Assembly (NCBI GenBank): GCA_004352715.1
Contig: SCFE01000063.1
Location: 118,650 to 182,649, forward strand
DNA: 64,000 nt
Reading direction: 5' to 3'
Source of the DNA: Hofstenia miamia
Lineage: Eukaryota > Xenacoelomorpha > Acoela
How positions within the stretch are numbered: position 1 is the stretch's first letter; each line of letters opens with the position of its first letter. Below the pieces are notes generated by a model that worked only from the letters and a program-made list of their open reading frames with translations, had not been told where the DNA came from and ran no database searches. The position numbers were made by a program, and so were the translations under genes. Shown in pieces: positions 23,501-33,736 of this stretch.

Positions 23501-26349
23501 AATTCATAATTGGGTGTTTGTATACAATGAAAAAGACCATTTCTATAATTCAAGTAACAGTGTCAATCACTTCGATTCAAACTCAACAAATATATGTTAT
23601 CTCAAATATTAAATGTTAAAATAATTTTAACAAGATGAATAAGATTTGATATTTTTTTTCCATGCCACATTTATGCATTCTTTAGTATACGAAGTATTTA
23701 GCAGATATAACATATATTTTTACACTTTATACCAGTCTGATAGGGAAACAGCGTTTGAAAATGTAATACAACGTCTCATCTTCAATAGCCGAGTTCGTAC
23801 GGGGAAATTACCCCCTCACATGACGGCCTAAGCATAAATATTCCATATGCAATTAATCGCTGTTTTCAAGAATATGAATGAAGCCACACAACTAAATTAA
23901 AAAATGAACTCCTTAAACATATTCAATAAGATCATTTTTCATTGTATGCAAAAACGTAAAGGATGTTCGAATTTTGAAAGATAATCTTTTCTAGAACTTT
24001 ACAAACAACAAGCGACAAGAGTTGAAAGACCCAGTCAGTGCAAAATCACCATCACTAAATAGGAAATGTTGATAAATTTCTGAGTGACAATTTCCGAATT
24101 TCTTTATCAAACAGTGTCGTGGTGTTAACGGTTTCGATTACAATCAATAACAATCGAGAGAAAAAAATTGAGAAAATAAAATTAATTAAAAAATAATATT
24201 TATAGGTGTTACTAACCTAAAGAATTTGTACGGTGGAAGTTTTCGGATGCTAACAGCTTAAGTGGTCCGCAGTAAATGCCTTTTTCGGCTTTGCGAAAAG
24301 CTTGCATTGCTTGGTAGGTCTTCCCAGAATTTGTAGGACCTGCGTGATAGATGATTTTCCGTTTCATTAATCTAGTGTCAGGATACCATCTTGGAGGATC
24401 AGTCAAGTCACTTATGCCACGAAGATCCTTTCAACACATTCTTCACAATTATTTAATATGCTTATTAATATATCAAACTATTAGGACTAAGTCATTGAAG
24501 TAGAGAAGAATAAAGTTCACGAGCCCACAATGAAGTTGAATGTTACAGTATGATTGTAAAACTAGGAATTTTGTAAAATCCCTAAAGTTTCAGAGAATTT
24601 GTTAAATTGCCTAATGTAATCACTAAATGGGAGGAGTTGGTGGGATTTTTCCAGTAGGTATTTTAGAGGCTTCATGAAGTTAGATAAGTGATATAATTTC
24701 ACAAACTTTTTGAAACTGGGGAATTACATGTAAAACATAATAATCCTTACAGCTACATAAACCAAATTTATAGTTAGATGCCGCTGACTGCAACAGATGA
24801 AAAGTCAATTGCTAAATCTAAAAATTTACTCAAACTATCAATCTCTAACAGCTGATTTTTATGGGTTGTTAGCATCAGATTTTAACCAGAAAAACGGGAA
24901 CAGAAATATTGTTCTCACATAACCGAATGTTCTTCGCAAATGATCCCAGATTACTTGGGATTATTTACTAACTTAATTATATTTTACTGGACTGTAGAAA
25001 AAAATAACATGGTGAAATGTCCCCCCGTCAGGTTTCCAAATTTGATTTTGACTCGATAAATCAAAAACTTTTTCGTAAAAAATTGAAAAATTTAAAATCT
25101 AGGATCGTGAAATGCATTTTTAGGGTCTATTTTCTCGATATTTTAAAAAACCCGCATTGGGTAATAATAACGATGCCCCCCGTCAGAAAATCCTGAGTAC
25201 GCCCCAGGCTAGATTGTGCAGATTTTTTATTTTATCAGTTTATAAATAAATAAATGATAAAATTGATATTATGAACACAGCTTAAGCAACATCGTAATCG
25301 TAAACAGGTTTGGCATGTTTTAAACAGGACCTGTTTAAAACAACAGTTTTCTGCAGTGTTTTTTAAATTCAAATTAATATAGGAAAGTTTGGAAAATAAT
25401 GGGTTTCGTCCATTCGTAGATTTATCACCGATTTTCTACAGAAAAATTGGCAAAACTTGTATTTTGTTTACGGGCATGGAACGAAATATGAAGGTTGGTA
25501 AGTTTATCATAATTCAATGTCTGCAATTATGTGTTTTTAGCAAGGTTTTCATATCTTGGACTGGGCGGTTTCTAAAAGCAAAAAACATTGTTTGATGGGT
25601 AAATTGAGCTAAAGTTAAAAAAAATTACGCGAATTGAAGTGTTCGACAAAAGAATATGAATTTTAGAGTGATAGTTTTAGAAATGTAAAATCATAATTTA
25701 AATCGCATAAAAATTTATAGCACCTATTGTCATAAAACGATGAGATAGGAACTGAAATTTCATGGTTCACCAACACACCACTCATCATATTAATCATTAT
25801 TAAGCAAATGAAATCTATTTTATAGTTAAACCGAAAGGTTGAATACGAACAATTAGTACATTTAAAACAAAATTACAAAGGCAAGAAAACCAAAATGTGT
25901 TTATCATACGATCGTATTTCCATGAGTTGATTAAGCAAGCATACCTCCATGCAGTTGAGAATTGGATATGCACTTTTGCAAAATTCCATAAAAAACGGGA
26001 AAATGTCATCCACGTGTCCAGCACCGTTGAGGATGTCATCAAACGTGTAATAAAGATCTTGAGGGAAAGCAGTGCAAAGGGACAGATGGGATCTATAGAG
26101 CTGCATAGCTTTTGAAAATAGGCTCGGGTTAATTCCATGCTCAGCAGCTAAGTCATGAACCATTGGTCGACTAGAGAACTGGTTCAGCAGTTGTCGCATG
26201 GAGCGGTTGGGAATTCGCGGGTGGACCGACCCTGGAACATCAGGAGTGCAAATAGGAACATGGACTGGCTGTGAAAAGAAAACATCTGTTGATGAAGTTA
26301 AGGTTCTTATGAAGACTCGACATCTTTGTATGTGATGCAAAGCATTCAT
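17526..26349 (-). CDS. SUPV3L1: ATP-dependent RNA helicase SUV3, mitochondrial
   Basis: Ski2-like helicase that unwinds RNA in the mitochondrial matrix and feeds the degradosome. Coding exons, in transcript order: 26349-25945, 24427-24217, 22079-21734, 21659-21355, 20348-20043, 18923-18582 and 17777-17526, all with GT-AG introns. The product is about 721 residues, near the usual 750-800. Residues 1-35 are basic and Ser/Thr-rich, like a mitochondrial presequence. Walker A GPTNSGKT is at about 165-172, DEIQ at 249-252, then [17 protein letters not shown] and motif [11 protein letters not shown]. The SUV3 C-terminal region ([24 protein letters not shown]) follows. One oddity is that exons 3 and 4 do not join in frame by one base. 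The first 80 coding bases are duplicated upstream at 26565-26644. Confidence 0.95.
25021..25206. repeat. Old transposon fragment in SUPV3L1 intron 1
   Basis: Two CCCCCCGTCAG motifs flank an AT-rich stretch, and the end reads CCTGAGTACGCCCCAGG. This resembles terminal sequences of non-autonomous elements scattered in invertebrate genomes. No family is named with confidence. Confidence 0.35.
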
Positions 26350-26490
26350 ATGAATACTAAAAAACTACTTTGTATGATTTAGAGAATAACTAACTACCAC
26401 AAGCATGAAACGTATGCAAATAGCCAACATTGGTTTCACACTTGTTGGATCCAACATGAAATTAGTCATATGCATTATTGGAAAATGAAA
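26270..26490. repeat. 221-bp direct duplication of SUPV3L1 5' end, copy 1
   Basis: Covers the first 80 coding bases of SUPV3L1, its upstream acceptor and about 140 bp beyond. An identical copy lies at 26565-26785. The 70 bp between them (26495-26563) is a fragment of the 210-bp array unit, framed by N at 26493-26494 and 26564. The N marks at each seam suggest an assembler join. Confidence 0.9.
26357..26358 (-). other. Splice acceptor 7 nt upstream of SUPV3L1 ATG
   Basis: On the minus strand AGTTTTTTAG is followed by TATTCAT and then the ATG. It is either the acceptor of an unseen 5' UTR exon or a trans-splice site for a spliced leader. The same 7-nt spacing at RNPS1 and RTCB favours the second. 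Confidence 0.5.
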
Positions 26491-26564
26491 TTNNGGGGGG
26501 AATTGCTCTCTTTACCTCAAACCCAATCGGATTGGCTAAATGCAAGTAAATTCTCTTAACACTN

Positions 26565-26785
26565 TGTGAAAAGAAAACATCTGTTGATGAAGTTAAGGTT
26601 CTTATGAAGACTCGACATCTTTGTATGTGATGCAAAGCATTCATATGAATACTAAAAAACTACTTTGTATGATTTAGAGAATAACTAACTACCACAAGCA
26701 TGAAACGTATGCAAATAGCCAACATTGGTTTCACACTTGTTGGATCCAACATGAAATTAGTCATATGCATTATTGGAAAATGAAA
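26565..26785. repeat. 221-bp direct duplication of SUPV3L1 5' end, copy 2
   Basis: Identical to 26270-26490. On the minus strand it gives a second ATG (26644) and 26 codons of SUPV3L1, which then run into array-unit sequence after the N at 26564, so it encodes no complete protein. Confidence 0.9.
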
Positions 26786-27129
26786 GAAAATGAAATTCCT
26801 AAAAAGTCAAAATTGCTAAAATCATATTTCTTCATATTAACTAATAGGCGCTATGTACTAATTCTGATACATTAGTTTCTTAAATACTCTTAAGACAGCA
26901 TTTCGAGATAAAGTGTTAATATAAGATTTAGAGAATAAATAGTGAGGAAAAAACAGAAACACAGTATCCCGTTCAATCTAGACTACTATTCTTCCACAGG
27001 GATGGCCCTAGGGTGAAAAATAAGGAACAACCTTGCACGCCCGAATCTGATACAGTCAATTTATATAAACCTCAAGAAAAAACAAGTTTTCGAATTTACC
27101 AGTTTTTGACCTATATTTGGCCTATTAGA
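26786..27129. other. Intergenic, no gene seen
   Basis: AT-rich sequence with no supported coding, RNA or repeat signal. Confidence 0.5.
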
Positions 27130-27438
27130 AATTTAGAAAAGAAAAGAACGAACTAGAATTGTTTAAAGTTCTATGGCGATCTCCGCGAGCGCTGATGAGC
27201 AATAGTCAAGACCATTTCTTCGTTTCTTTTTTGCAATGACTCGGAGCTAACTTGGTTCTTTTTACACTATCTGNNNNNNNNNNNNNNNNNNNNNTTTAGA
27301 AAAGAAAAGAACGAACTAGAATTGTTTAAAGTTCTATGGCGATCTCCGCGAGCGCTGATGAGCAATAGTCAAAACCATTTCTTCGTTTCTTTTTTGCAAT
27401 GACTCGGAGCTAACTTGGTTCTTTTTTACACTATCTGC
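27130..27438. repeat. 143-bp duplicated block on both sides of a 21-N gap
   Basis: 27130-27273 and 27296-27438 are the same sequence with two or three differences (for example AAGACC versus AAAACC). They contain GCGATCTCCGCGAGCGCTG and a TTTCTTTTTT run. The 21-N gap (27274-27294) lies exactly between them. This is probably two overlapping contig ends or haplotypes not merged. The GC-rich core might be a small RNA gene, but I could match it to no known snRNA or snoRNA. Confidence 0.7.
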
Positions 27439-27730
27439 TTTCGCATTAATTCTACGATATCGTATTATATTACACACCATTTTCTAGATCTTAAGAAAAT
27501 AAAAAAAAATAGGAAAACTGAAACAAGCATGTCTAGGCATTCGTTCATTTCCCTCGTTGATTTAAATTTTTTATTAAAATGCGCAATTAATAAAACAAAG
27601 CCTAATTATTTTTTGTAAAATACATATTAGTTTAATGACATATTGACAATCTCCTAAAAACCCTCTATACGCAGTGATGACAATAACTACATATTCTATC
27701 TTAACACCTTCTTTACAAAGCGGTAAACCT
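27439..27730. other. Intergenic, with a decayed array-unit start
   Basis: Mostly AT-rich. At about 27679-27699 ACAATAACTACATATTCTATC matches the leader part of the array unit but is then followed by unrelated sequence with no donor or Sm site, so it looks like a truncated unit at the array edge. Confidence 0.5.
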
Positions 27731-28780
27731 CTTTTACCTCAAACCCAATCGGATTGGCTAAATGCAAGTAAATTCTCTTAACAGTTAAACGACCGTGGGG
27801 ATCACGGGATGAGCAATGATTCTTTTATCTACATTGCATTGTAACATAGACGTTGATGGAGAAGAATAGAGCCTCGTATTGTACAATAACTACATATTCT
27901 ATCAAGCGGTGAGTGATACGATTTTTGGGGGGAATTGCTCTCTTTACCTCAAACCCAATCGGATTGGCTAAATGCAAGTAAATTCTCTTAACACTTAAAC
28001 GACCGTGGGGATCACGGGATGAGCAATGATTCTTTTATCTACATTGCATTGTAACATAGACGTTGATGGAGAAGAATAGAGCCTCGTATTGTACAATAAC
28101 TACATATTCTATCAAGCGGTGAGTGATACGATTTTTGGGGGGAATTGCTCTCTTTACCTCAAACCCAATCGGATTGGCTAAATGCAAGTAAATTCTCTTA
28201 ACACTTAAACGACCGTGGGGATCACGGGATGAGCAATGATTCTTTTATCTACATTGCATTGTAACATAGACGTTGATGGAGAAGAATAGAGCCTCGTATT
28301 GTACAATAACTACATATTCTATCAAGCGGTGAGTGATACGATTTTTGGGGGGAATTGCTCTCTTTACCTCAAACCCAATCGGATTGGCTAAATGCAAGTA
28401 AATTCTCTTAACACTTAAACGACCGTGGGGATCACGGGATGAGCAATGATTCTTTTATCTACATTGCATTGTAACATAGACGTTGATGGAGAAGAATAGA
28501 GCCTCGTATTGTACAATAACTACATATTCTATCAAGCGGTGAGTGATACGATTTTTGGGGGGAATTGCTCTCTTTACCTCAAACCCAATCGGATTGGCTA
28601 AATGCAAGTAAATTCTCTTAACACTTAAACGACCGCGGGGAACACGGGATGAGCAATGATTCTTTTATCTACATTGCATTGTAACATAGACGTTGATGGA
28701 GAAGAATAGAGCCTCGTATTGTACAATAACTACATATTCTATCAAGCGGTGAGTGATACGATTTTTGGGGGGGAATTGCT
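27731..28780 (+). repeat. Five 210-bp tandem units, putative SL RNA gene array
   Basis: Five head-to-tail units begin at 27731, 27941, 28151, 28361 and 28571. They differ at only a few sites (for example ACAGTTAAAC in unit 1, and CCGCGGGGAACACG in unit 5). Each holds TACATATTCTATCAAGCG, then GTGAGT, GATACG, ATTTTTGG and a G run. It is followed by CCAATCGGATTGG, which can fold into a short hairpin. Donor positions are 27909, 28119, 28329, 28539 and 28749. Near-identity between units is typical of concerted evolution in small-RNA arrays. A 70-bp piece of the unit also sits at 26495-26563. Alternatively it is an ordinary satellite. Confidence 0.9.
27884..27932 (+). ncRNA. Putative spliced-leader RNA (first of five copies)
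   Basis: An SL RNA donates its short 5' exon to many mRNAs by trans-splicing and carries an Sm protein site like other spliceosomal RNAs. Here the exon would end in ATTCTATCAAGCG at 27908. It is followed by the 5' splice site GTGAGT (27909-27914) and, after GATACG, by the Sm site GATTTTTGG (27920-27928). TATC before the donor and GATA after it could pair around the splice site. The 5' end of the transcript is not visible, so the start is approximate. Known ascidian SL RNAs are also very short, with the Sm site close to the donor. Further copies lie at +210, +420, +630 and +840. Confidence 0.55.
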
Positions 28781-29926
28781 TTGTTGGCCATATGCAATGT
28801 TCAGCAACATACTAGTTATTGTTATATTTCTTAATTTGAATCTAAATTATGTTAATAGTGTGACACATAAGAATTGAATTCTTCTGCATAAACTTGCAAA
28901 GACTATTCGTATTCTTTTCTTGAACTAGAAATACTTCCCCCATGTTGCTCCTTTGCAGCAATGTCCAAAGCCTGGATCTATCAGGGCTAGAAGCACAACA
29001 CGTTGCCATGTCTGTCCGAGAAGTGAGGATTAGAAAACCCAATGAGTCGGCGAAAAATTTAGTTAGAGTACTTGCAAATATCATTCAAAAATAGTTTCTA
29101 ATAAATATTAGTCTTTCTAATGAAATAAAACTATAATTCTAAATTGAATGGAGATATATCTATGTACTTACTTAAGTTGTACTCTTCTATATGCTTTTAG
29201 TTGCTATGTAGAAGATGTATTTAAAGGAGCAAAAATACTATTTAACAATGCTGGGGTAAAAAGTTACCTCAGTGGTCGTAAATGTAATTTTGTTTCTTGG
29301 TCGTTCGAGGGTTAATAGCTTATTGAATTCATATTTAACCGTTATATTGCGCACAATCCAAATTAATAGTCATTTTTCCTTATAAAGAACAAACTTTAAG
29401 TAAAATCCCTCTGAGTTTTACACGTAGATTATCAGGATTTATAGCTTGAAACAAAAAAATTATAAAAATAATCAATTGTCACTACTAGACTATTATTAAA
29501 TTTATTTTTATGTAATAAAAACAATACTGAAAATTGGTGTTCACTATATTAATTATCTATGAGATTTTATTTCTTCTTTATACAGGTATGGAACATAAGT
29601 CGAGTTGATCAGAATGATTATTTGAAGTCACCATTTGTTTCACTTCCCAAACAAATCTCATCGTAGAGATTTTTTGGGTTTTACTTTTCAATGTTACACT
29701 GTAGGATCAACCAAACATTTTTTGTTGTTGCCAGTGGTTTTCTGCGGACGTTTATTTTTTATTGTCCTTTGAAGGCTCGCAAAGTTTTTGTGTTCTTCGT
29801 TCCATTTATGTACAATAATTCCGAGTATGATTGAAAACTGGCAGAGTTACATATGGAAATGGAAATTTCCATTAAATCATATTTACAGATATGAAAATTG
29901 AAATCGTTTAAGGAATGGAAATTTGT
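28781..29926. other. Intergenic, no gene seen
   Basis: AT-rich. A GC-richer patch at 28935-29060 has no recognisable content in either strand. Confidence 0.5.
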
Positions 29927-30052
29927 GGAAATACCTAATAAAAAACGGACATTTTGGAAATACCTAATAAAAAACGGACATTTTGGAAATACCTAATAAA
30001 AAACGGACATTTTGGAAATACATATTAAAAACGGACATTTGGAACACTAAAA
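29927..30052. repeat. 29-bp minisatellite
   Basis: Four units beginning at 29927, 29956, 29985 and 30014, each GGAAATACCTAATAAAAAAC then GGACATTTT. The fourth is slightly degraded. Confidence 0.9.
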
Positions 30053-30379
30053 ATAAAATGTTTAAAAATAAAATATGTTACAAAAAATAAAATTTGTCTA
30101 AATCATACAAAAATTCAAACTCTTCCTCCAAAAAAGGAAGAGACTTGGTAAAACTATTAGTCTCAAGAAATTAGAAAGTTATTTCATTTGTGGCATCTGT
30201 AAAACAAGAGTAAAGAAGAAAATCCAAAAAATCACAGGACAAAATTTTATAAATCTCAACTAACATATTGAATGAATAATAGCTTCAATGCACTGGTAGA
30301 GCTAAAAAAATTCTAGTTTCCATGAGTAAATACGGAAATGGTAGTACATGATTCTAGAAATTTTAAGAGTAGTCTTGTT
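30053..30379. other. Intergenic, nothing seen
   Basis: A-rich sequence between the minisatellite and the hAT-like element. The 8 bp at 30372-30379 (GTCTTGTT) probably are its target duplication. Confidence 0.5.
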
Positions 30380-31093
30380 TAGAGATGGAAGTGGGGCGGC
30401 GGTAGTCGGGGCGGGTATAGGGCAAGATTTTTCTAACCCATGGGGCAAAAGTGGAGTAAAACACTTTTGAGCTGAGAAAAACTGAACCTATACCTGCCAA
30501 TTTTAGAGATTGTAAAAGTAATTTTCTTTTATCACAGTTGCCAACTTGATAAAATTTTGATTGACTTGGAAATTTTGAAAAATCAATTATCATGTATTTC
30601 ACACTCTTAGCGAAATTGGATTCTATTCAATAATACCAGCAAGATCTTCTTTATCTGATTTGTCAGCAGCAAGCTTCACAAATATTCTTGCATAAATATA
30701 TTGCATAAAATACTGGCTTTATAGAGTTAAAATTTGTTATTTGGCTTTTAATAATTATAAAATATAATTTTATTAGATTCCTAGTAATAGTAGAGATAGC
30801 ATTTGAAAAATTGATCCTGTATCTTCTAGGCAGTAATGATTCAAATATTTGGCAGTGGTGGTGCGGTGCAGTGCTACGAAAATTGGTATCGAAAAAAAAT
30901 ATGAGCGATAAGATACGCAAGTAGTTTGTTTTTGGAGCGAGAATTTTTTGAGTGGGGCAATTTGGGGTTGTAACACATAAAGCTTGGGGCAATATGTGAC
31001 AGATGTCCACAAGTGGAAATGGGACAGGGCACAAAGTCTGTGGGGCGGGATGGGGCAGGGCAGGTCACAAAAATCTGCCCACTTCCATCTCTG
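30380..31093. mobile_element. Non-autonomous hAT-like element
   Basis: The ends are inverted: left TAGAGATGGAAGTGGGGC and right, read inward, CAGAGATGGAAGTGGGCAG. The CAGAGATG start is typical of hAT transposons. It is flanked by GTCTTGTT on the left and GTTCCGTT on the right, a plausible 8-bp target duplication with three transitions. The interior has GGGGCA-rich subterminal sequence and no transposase frame. Confidence 0.7.
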
Positions 31094-31439
31094 GTTCCGT
31101 TTACGACATGTAATATTTTGAGTGTCTAACAGTGTCACCATTAAAATAACTATACACCGCGTTAGGAATTATGCAAATTGGTATTTTCACAGACTTTTTT
31201 TAAAAAACAACATATTCGACGAAAACAAATTTAAACCTTAATAAAACACTAAACAACGTTAGAATATTGTTCTATTTTCACTTTAAAGGTGAATAAACAA
31301 ATTACGCGTTCGCATTTGTTATGGAAATTCTACATTTTCCTATTTCCAGATATCCGGCTGAAAGACTACCCCATACAAATAACTATCAATGATGGATATA
31401 GCCTTCTCTTGCTCTTAGTACTTTAATCAGGCGGCCATC

Positions 31440-31900
31440 TACAAAACCTGTCAGTGTCTTAATGGATTTCCCTCAAGTTCTTGCATGACTCGGTTAATGG
31501 CTTGCTAGAGTAAATCTTTCAACCAATATTACTTTCCATTTTCATATAACTTTCTTCTCACTTGTGCCCATATGATCTTAATCGGATTGAGATCAGGGGA
31601 AGCTGGCGGCTTTTGATGCAACTCTGACGCTTGCAATCTGAATCAAAACCTTGCACCGGGTAGTCTTTCCAATGAGATGTGATATTTGATTGCTAAAACC
31701 AAGCGGACTATTTTGATTAACTCGCCTTATGACAACTTTATCATATCTTGTTCTTGTTTTCTGCGAATCTTCAATCAAAGCACGTATCGTTCTATGGTCC
31801 CTGCCAAATCTTTGCTTATATGGAGCGTAGAGTTACTTTCATCCAGACTTTAGACAATCAAAATCTTTTCTGCATCCGTGAAATCAGAACGTCTTCCCAT
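31440..31900 (-). pseudogene. Tc1/mariner transposase with catalytic core deleted
   Basis: From the ATG at 31900 the minus strand reads MGRRSDFTDAEKILIV, a stop, then LDESNSTLHISKDLAG. A later frame has VVIRRVNQNSPLGFS and TTRCKVLIQIASVRVASKAA, which together form the N-terminal paired-like helix-turn-helix region of this transposase family. Next comes SPDLNPIKIIWAQVRRKLYE (about 31605-31548), the C-terminal block in which the catalytic Glu of PDLNPIE has become Lys. Everything between, including both catalytic Asp residues, is missing. An internal deletion followed by decay explains it. Confidence 0.75.
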
Positions 31901-33104
31901 TCTAATAACTTAGGTGTTTTTTGGCCAGGGGAAATGTAAAGCGCTTCTCCATTCTCCAGTAACATAATGGAGAAAGTTCCGTACGTGTGGAGTAAATATG
32001 GAATTGCTACAGCTGCAAAATAAACGTAAACAGCTATGTAATAATAAACAGTGAAAAACAATGTGAAAAAACGTGGCAAATTTGAATTTTGCTGATCAAA
32101 CAACATCACGTGTAATTGCCTGCACGTTTTGCTTGTGTAACAAGACACGTGGAAGAAAGCATGGCTGCTGTGTAAAGGGCATGCTTGCAAAATAAATGCA
32201 CATTATAAAGAATGCTTGTGAATTTTGTCATGTCATGGCCATGACTATATGACTTTAAATTATTGAATTTTAATTTTTTAAAGAGCGATTTTGAACAAAA
32301 AAAAATTGCAAAAATAATTACTAGAAATGAATTTGAAATACATTTGCAAAGATCCCGATCAAAAGCATTCCAAAATTTTGTTGTGTTCCTTCAACCAATC
32401 GAACTACGTGTTTGAATTGAATCTGACGAACAACTAGTAGAATTCTGCAGGCCACTCAGTCTCATTGTATTTCCTGCTCCCAGTCCCCCGAGACTGGGAC
32501 CTGGGTCGAATATTTAAATTGGAACTGAGACTAATATGGGACTAAGACTCGGTGATTTGCGGCTTTGACTACAGGCAGTCGTAAGCAGCGACTAACGGCC
32601 TGAACCCTTACCGCCGCGGGTGACCACAACCTCAATTTTCAAATCACAATTCTTAGCGGTGATAAGTTTAACTTTTGTTTTGACTTTGAAACTGAATTAA
32701 ACAGGCTTATTACAATGAATAATGGGTATTATTCAAGGTGAGTGTAAGTCCAGATAAATTATGAGAAATGTGGTGAATATTATATAAAAAAACAATTTTA
32801 CGCCCGAAAATGGCATTTAACATCAAGCTACAAAGAAAAATTAGCCGTCGGTAGCGGCCAGCCAAAAAGCTTCAGCTGCAAAACTAACTGGCACCAAAAT
32901 GAACTTGGAACCGCGGATTTCAGAATATTTCTCACAATTCTGCCATAGAATGTATACATAATGGGACTAATGTGACTATGGGATCAGAATATTTCACGGG
33001 TTTGGAAGTGAAACCAAGTCAAACGGGATAAAATAGCACTAGTACCAAAAAAGTCTGTGTTCCGCAGAGCTATAAGCACTGGCTAGAATAGATATGGAAT
33101 GATG
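31901..33104. other. Intergenic, with a GC-richer patch
   Basis: At 32490-32515 TCCCAGTC...GACTGGGA forms an 8-bp inverted repeat. 32560-32640 is unusually GC-rich for the area. Sequence at 32890-32995 is related to 34590-34710 (both with ATTTCAGA..ATT.CTCACAAT and GGGACTAA/GGACTAAC), suggesting copies of an unnamed repeat. No gene found. Confidence 0.45.
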
Positions 33105-33736
33105 TGTTCATGTATTTCAAAGAATTGGTATTTTGCTGTTTTTCATTATACGGGCGCTTTGTAACATAGTAATTGGGTCTTTGAATTACAAAGCGCACGC
33201 AAGTTGATTTTACTATGCTACAAAGAATGATTTACATATGAATACTTAAACAGATTATACTAAGCATATTTTCATTAATTTTACGAATTTTTTTCATGTA
33301 TTTCAAAGAATTGGTATTTTGCTGTTTTTCATTTATACGTGCGCTTTGTAACATAGTAAAATATTGATCGTATCGTCTTTGCACCTATTGCATTCGATTG
33401 CAAATTAAAAATTACATCTAGATAAGTTCTTTAAAGAAGTGTGAGACATGGCCTACGATATTTCCGTTTATGATTTTTTAGTCATGACATTTCGAACACA
33501 AAAGACTAATTATGATGACATTTTCATACTTCAAAATATAGTCACTCGTGGTTAAAATCGACAAATACTTCAAAGAAGTGTTAGAAAAAATAAAAATTCA
33601 AAAAATATATATTTTTTTGACTGTTACAAAGCGCACTATTTACAAAATGCACGTATAAATGGAATGATTTTACAAAGCGCACGTATAAATGAAACTAGAA
33701 TTACAAAGCGCACGTATATATATATATATATATAAT
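33105..33736. repeat. Cluster of GCGCTTTGTAA motifs in both orientations
   Basis: CATGTATTTCAAAGAATTGG plus about 45 further bases occurs at 33109 and again at 33295. The 11-mer GCGCTTTGTAA or its complement TTACAAAGCGC is found at about 33153, 33185, 33347, 33632, 33672 and 33704. The first pair makes an 11-bp hairpin stem. Several copies continue as GCACGTATA. The cluster ends in a TA microsatellite. It probably is nested copies of a small inverted-repeat element. Confidence 0.65.

Noticed and set aside
25897-26115. Plus-strand frame opposite SUPV3L1 exon 1, and similar frames opposite RTCB exon 5 and the retroelement
   Set aside because: They are shadows of the conserved minus-strand coding sequence.
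27195-27230. GCGCTGATGAGC looked like a snoRNA C box or ribozyme core
   Set aside because: No D box, no GAAA partner and no terminal stem at the right distance.
30663-31141. Three overlapping minus-strand frames rich in Pro, Cys and His
   Set aside because: They lie inside the non-autonomous hAT element, overlap in different frames and have no domain.
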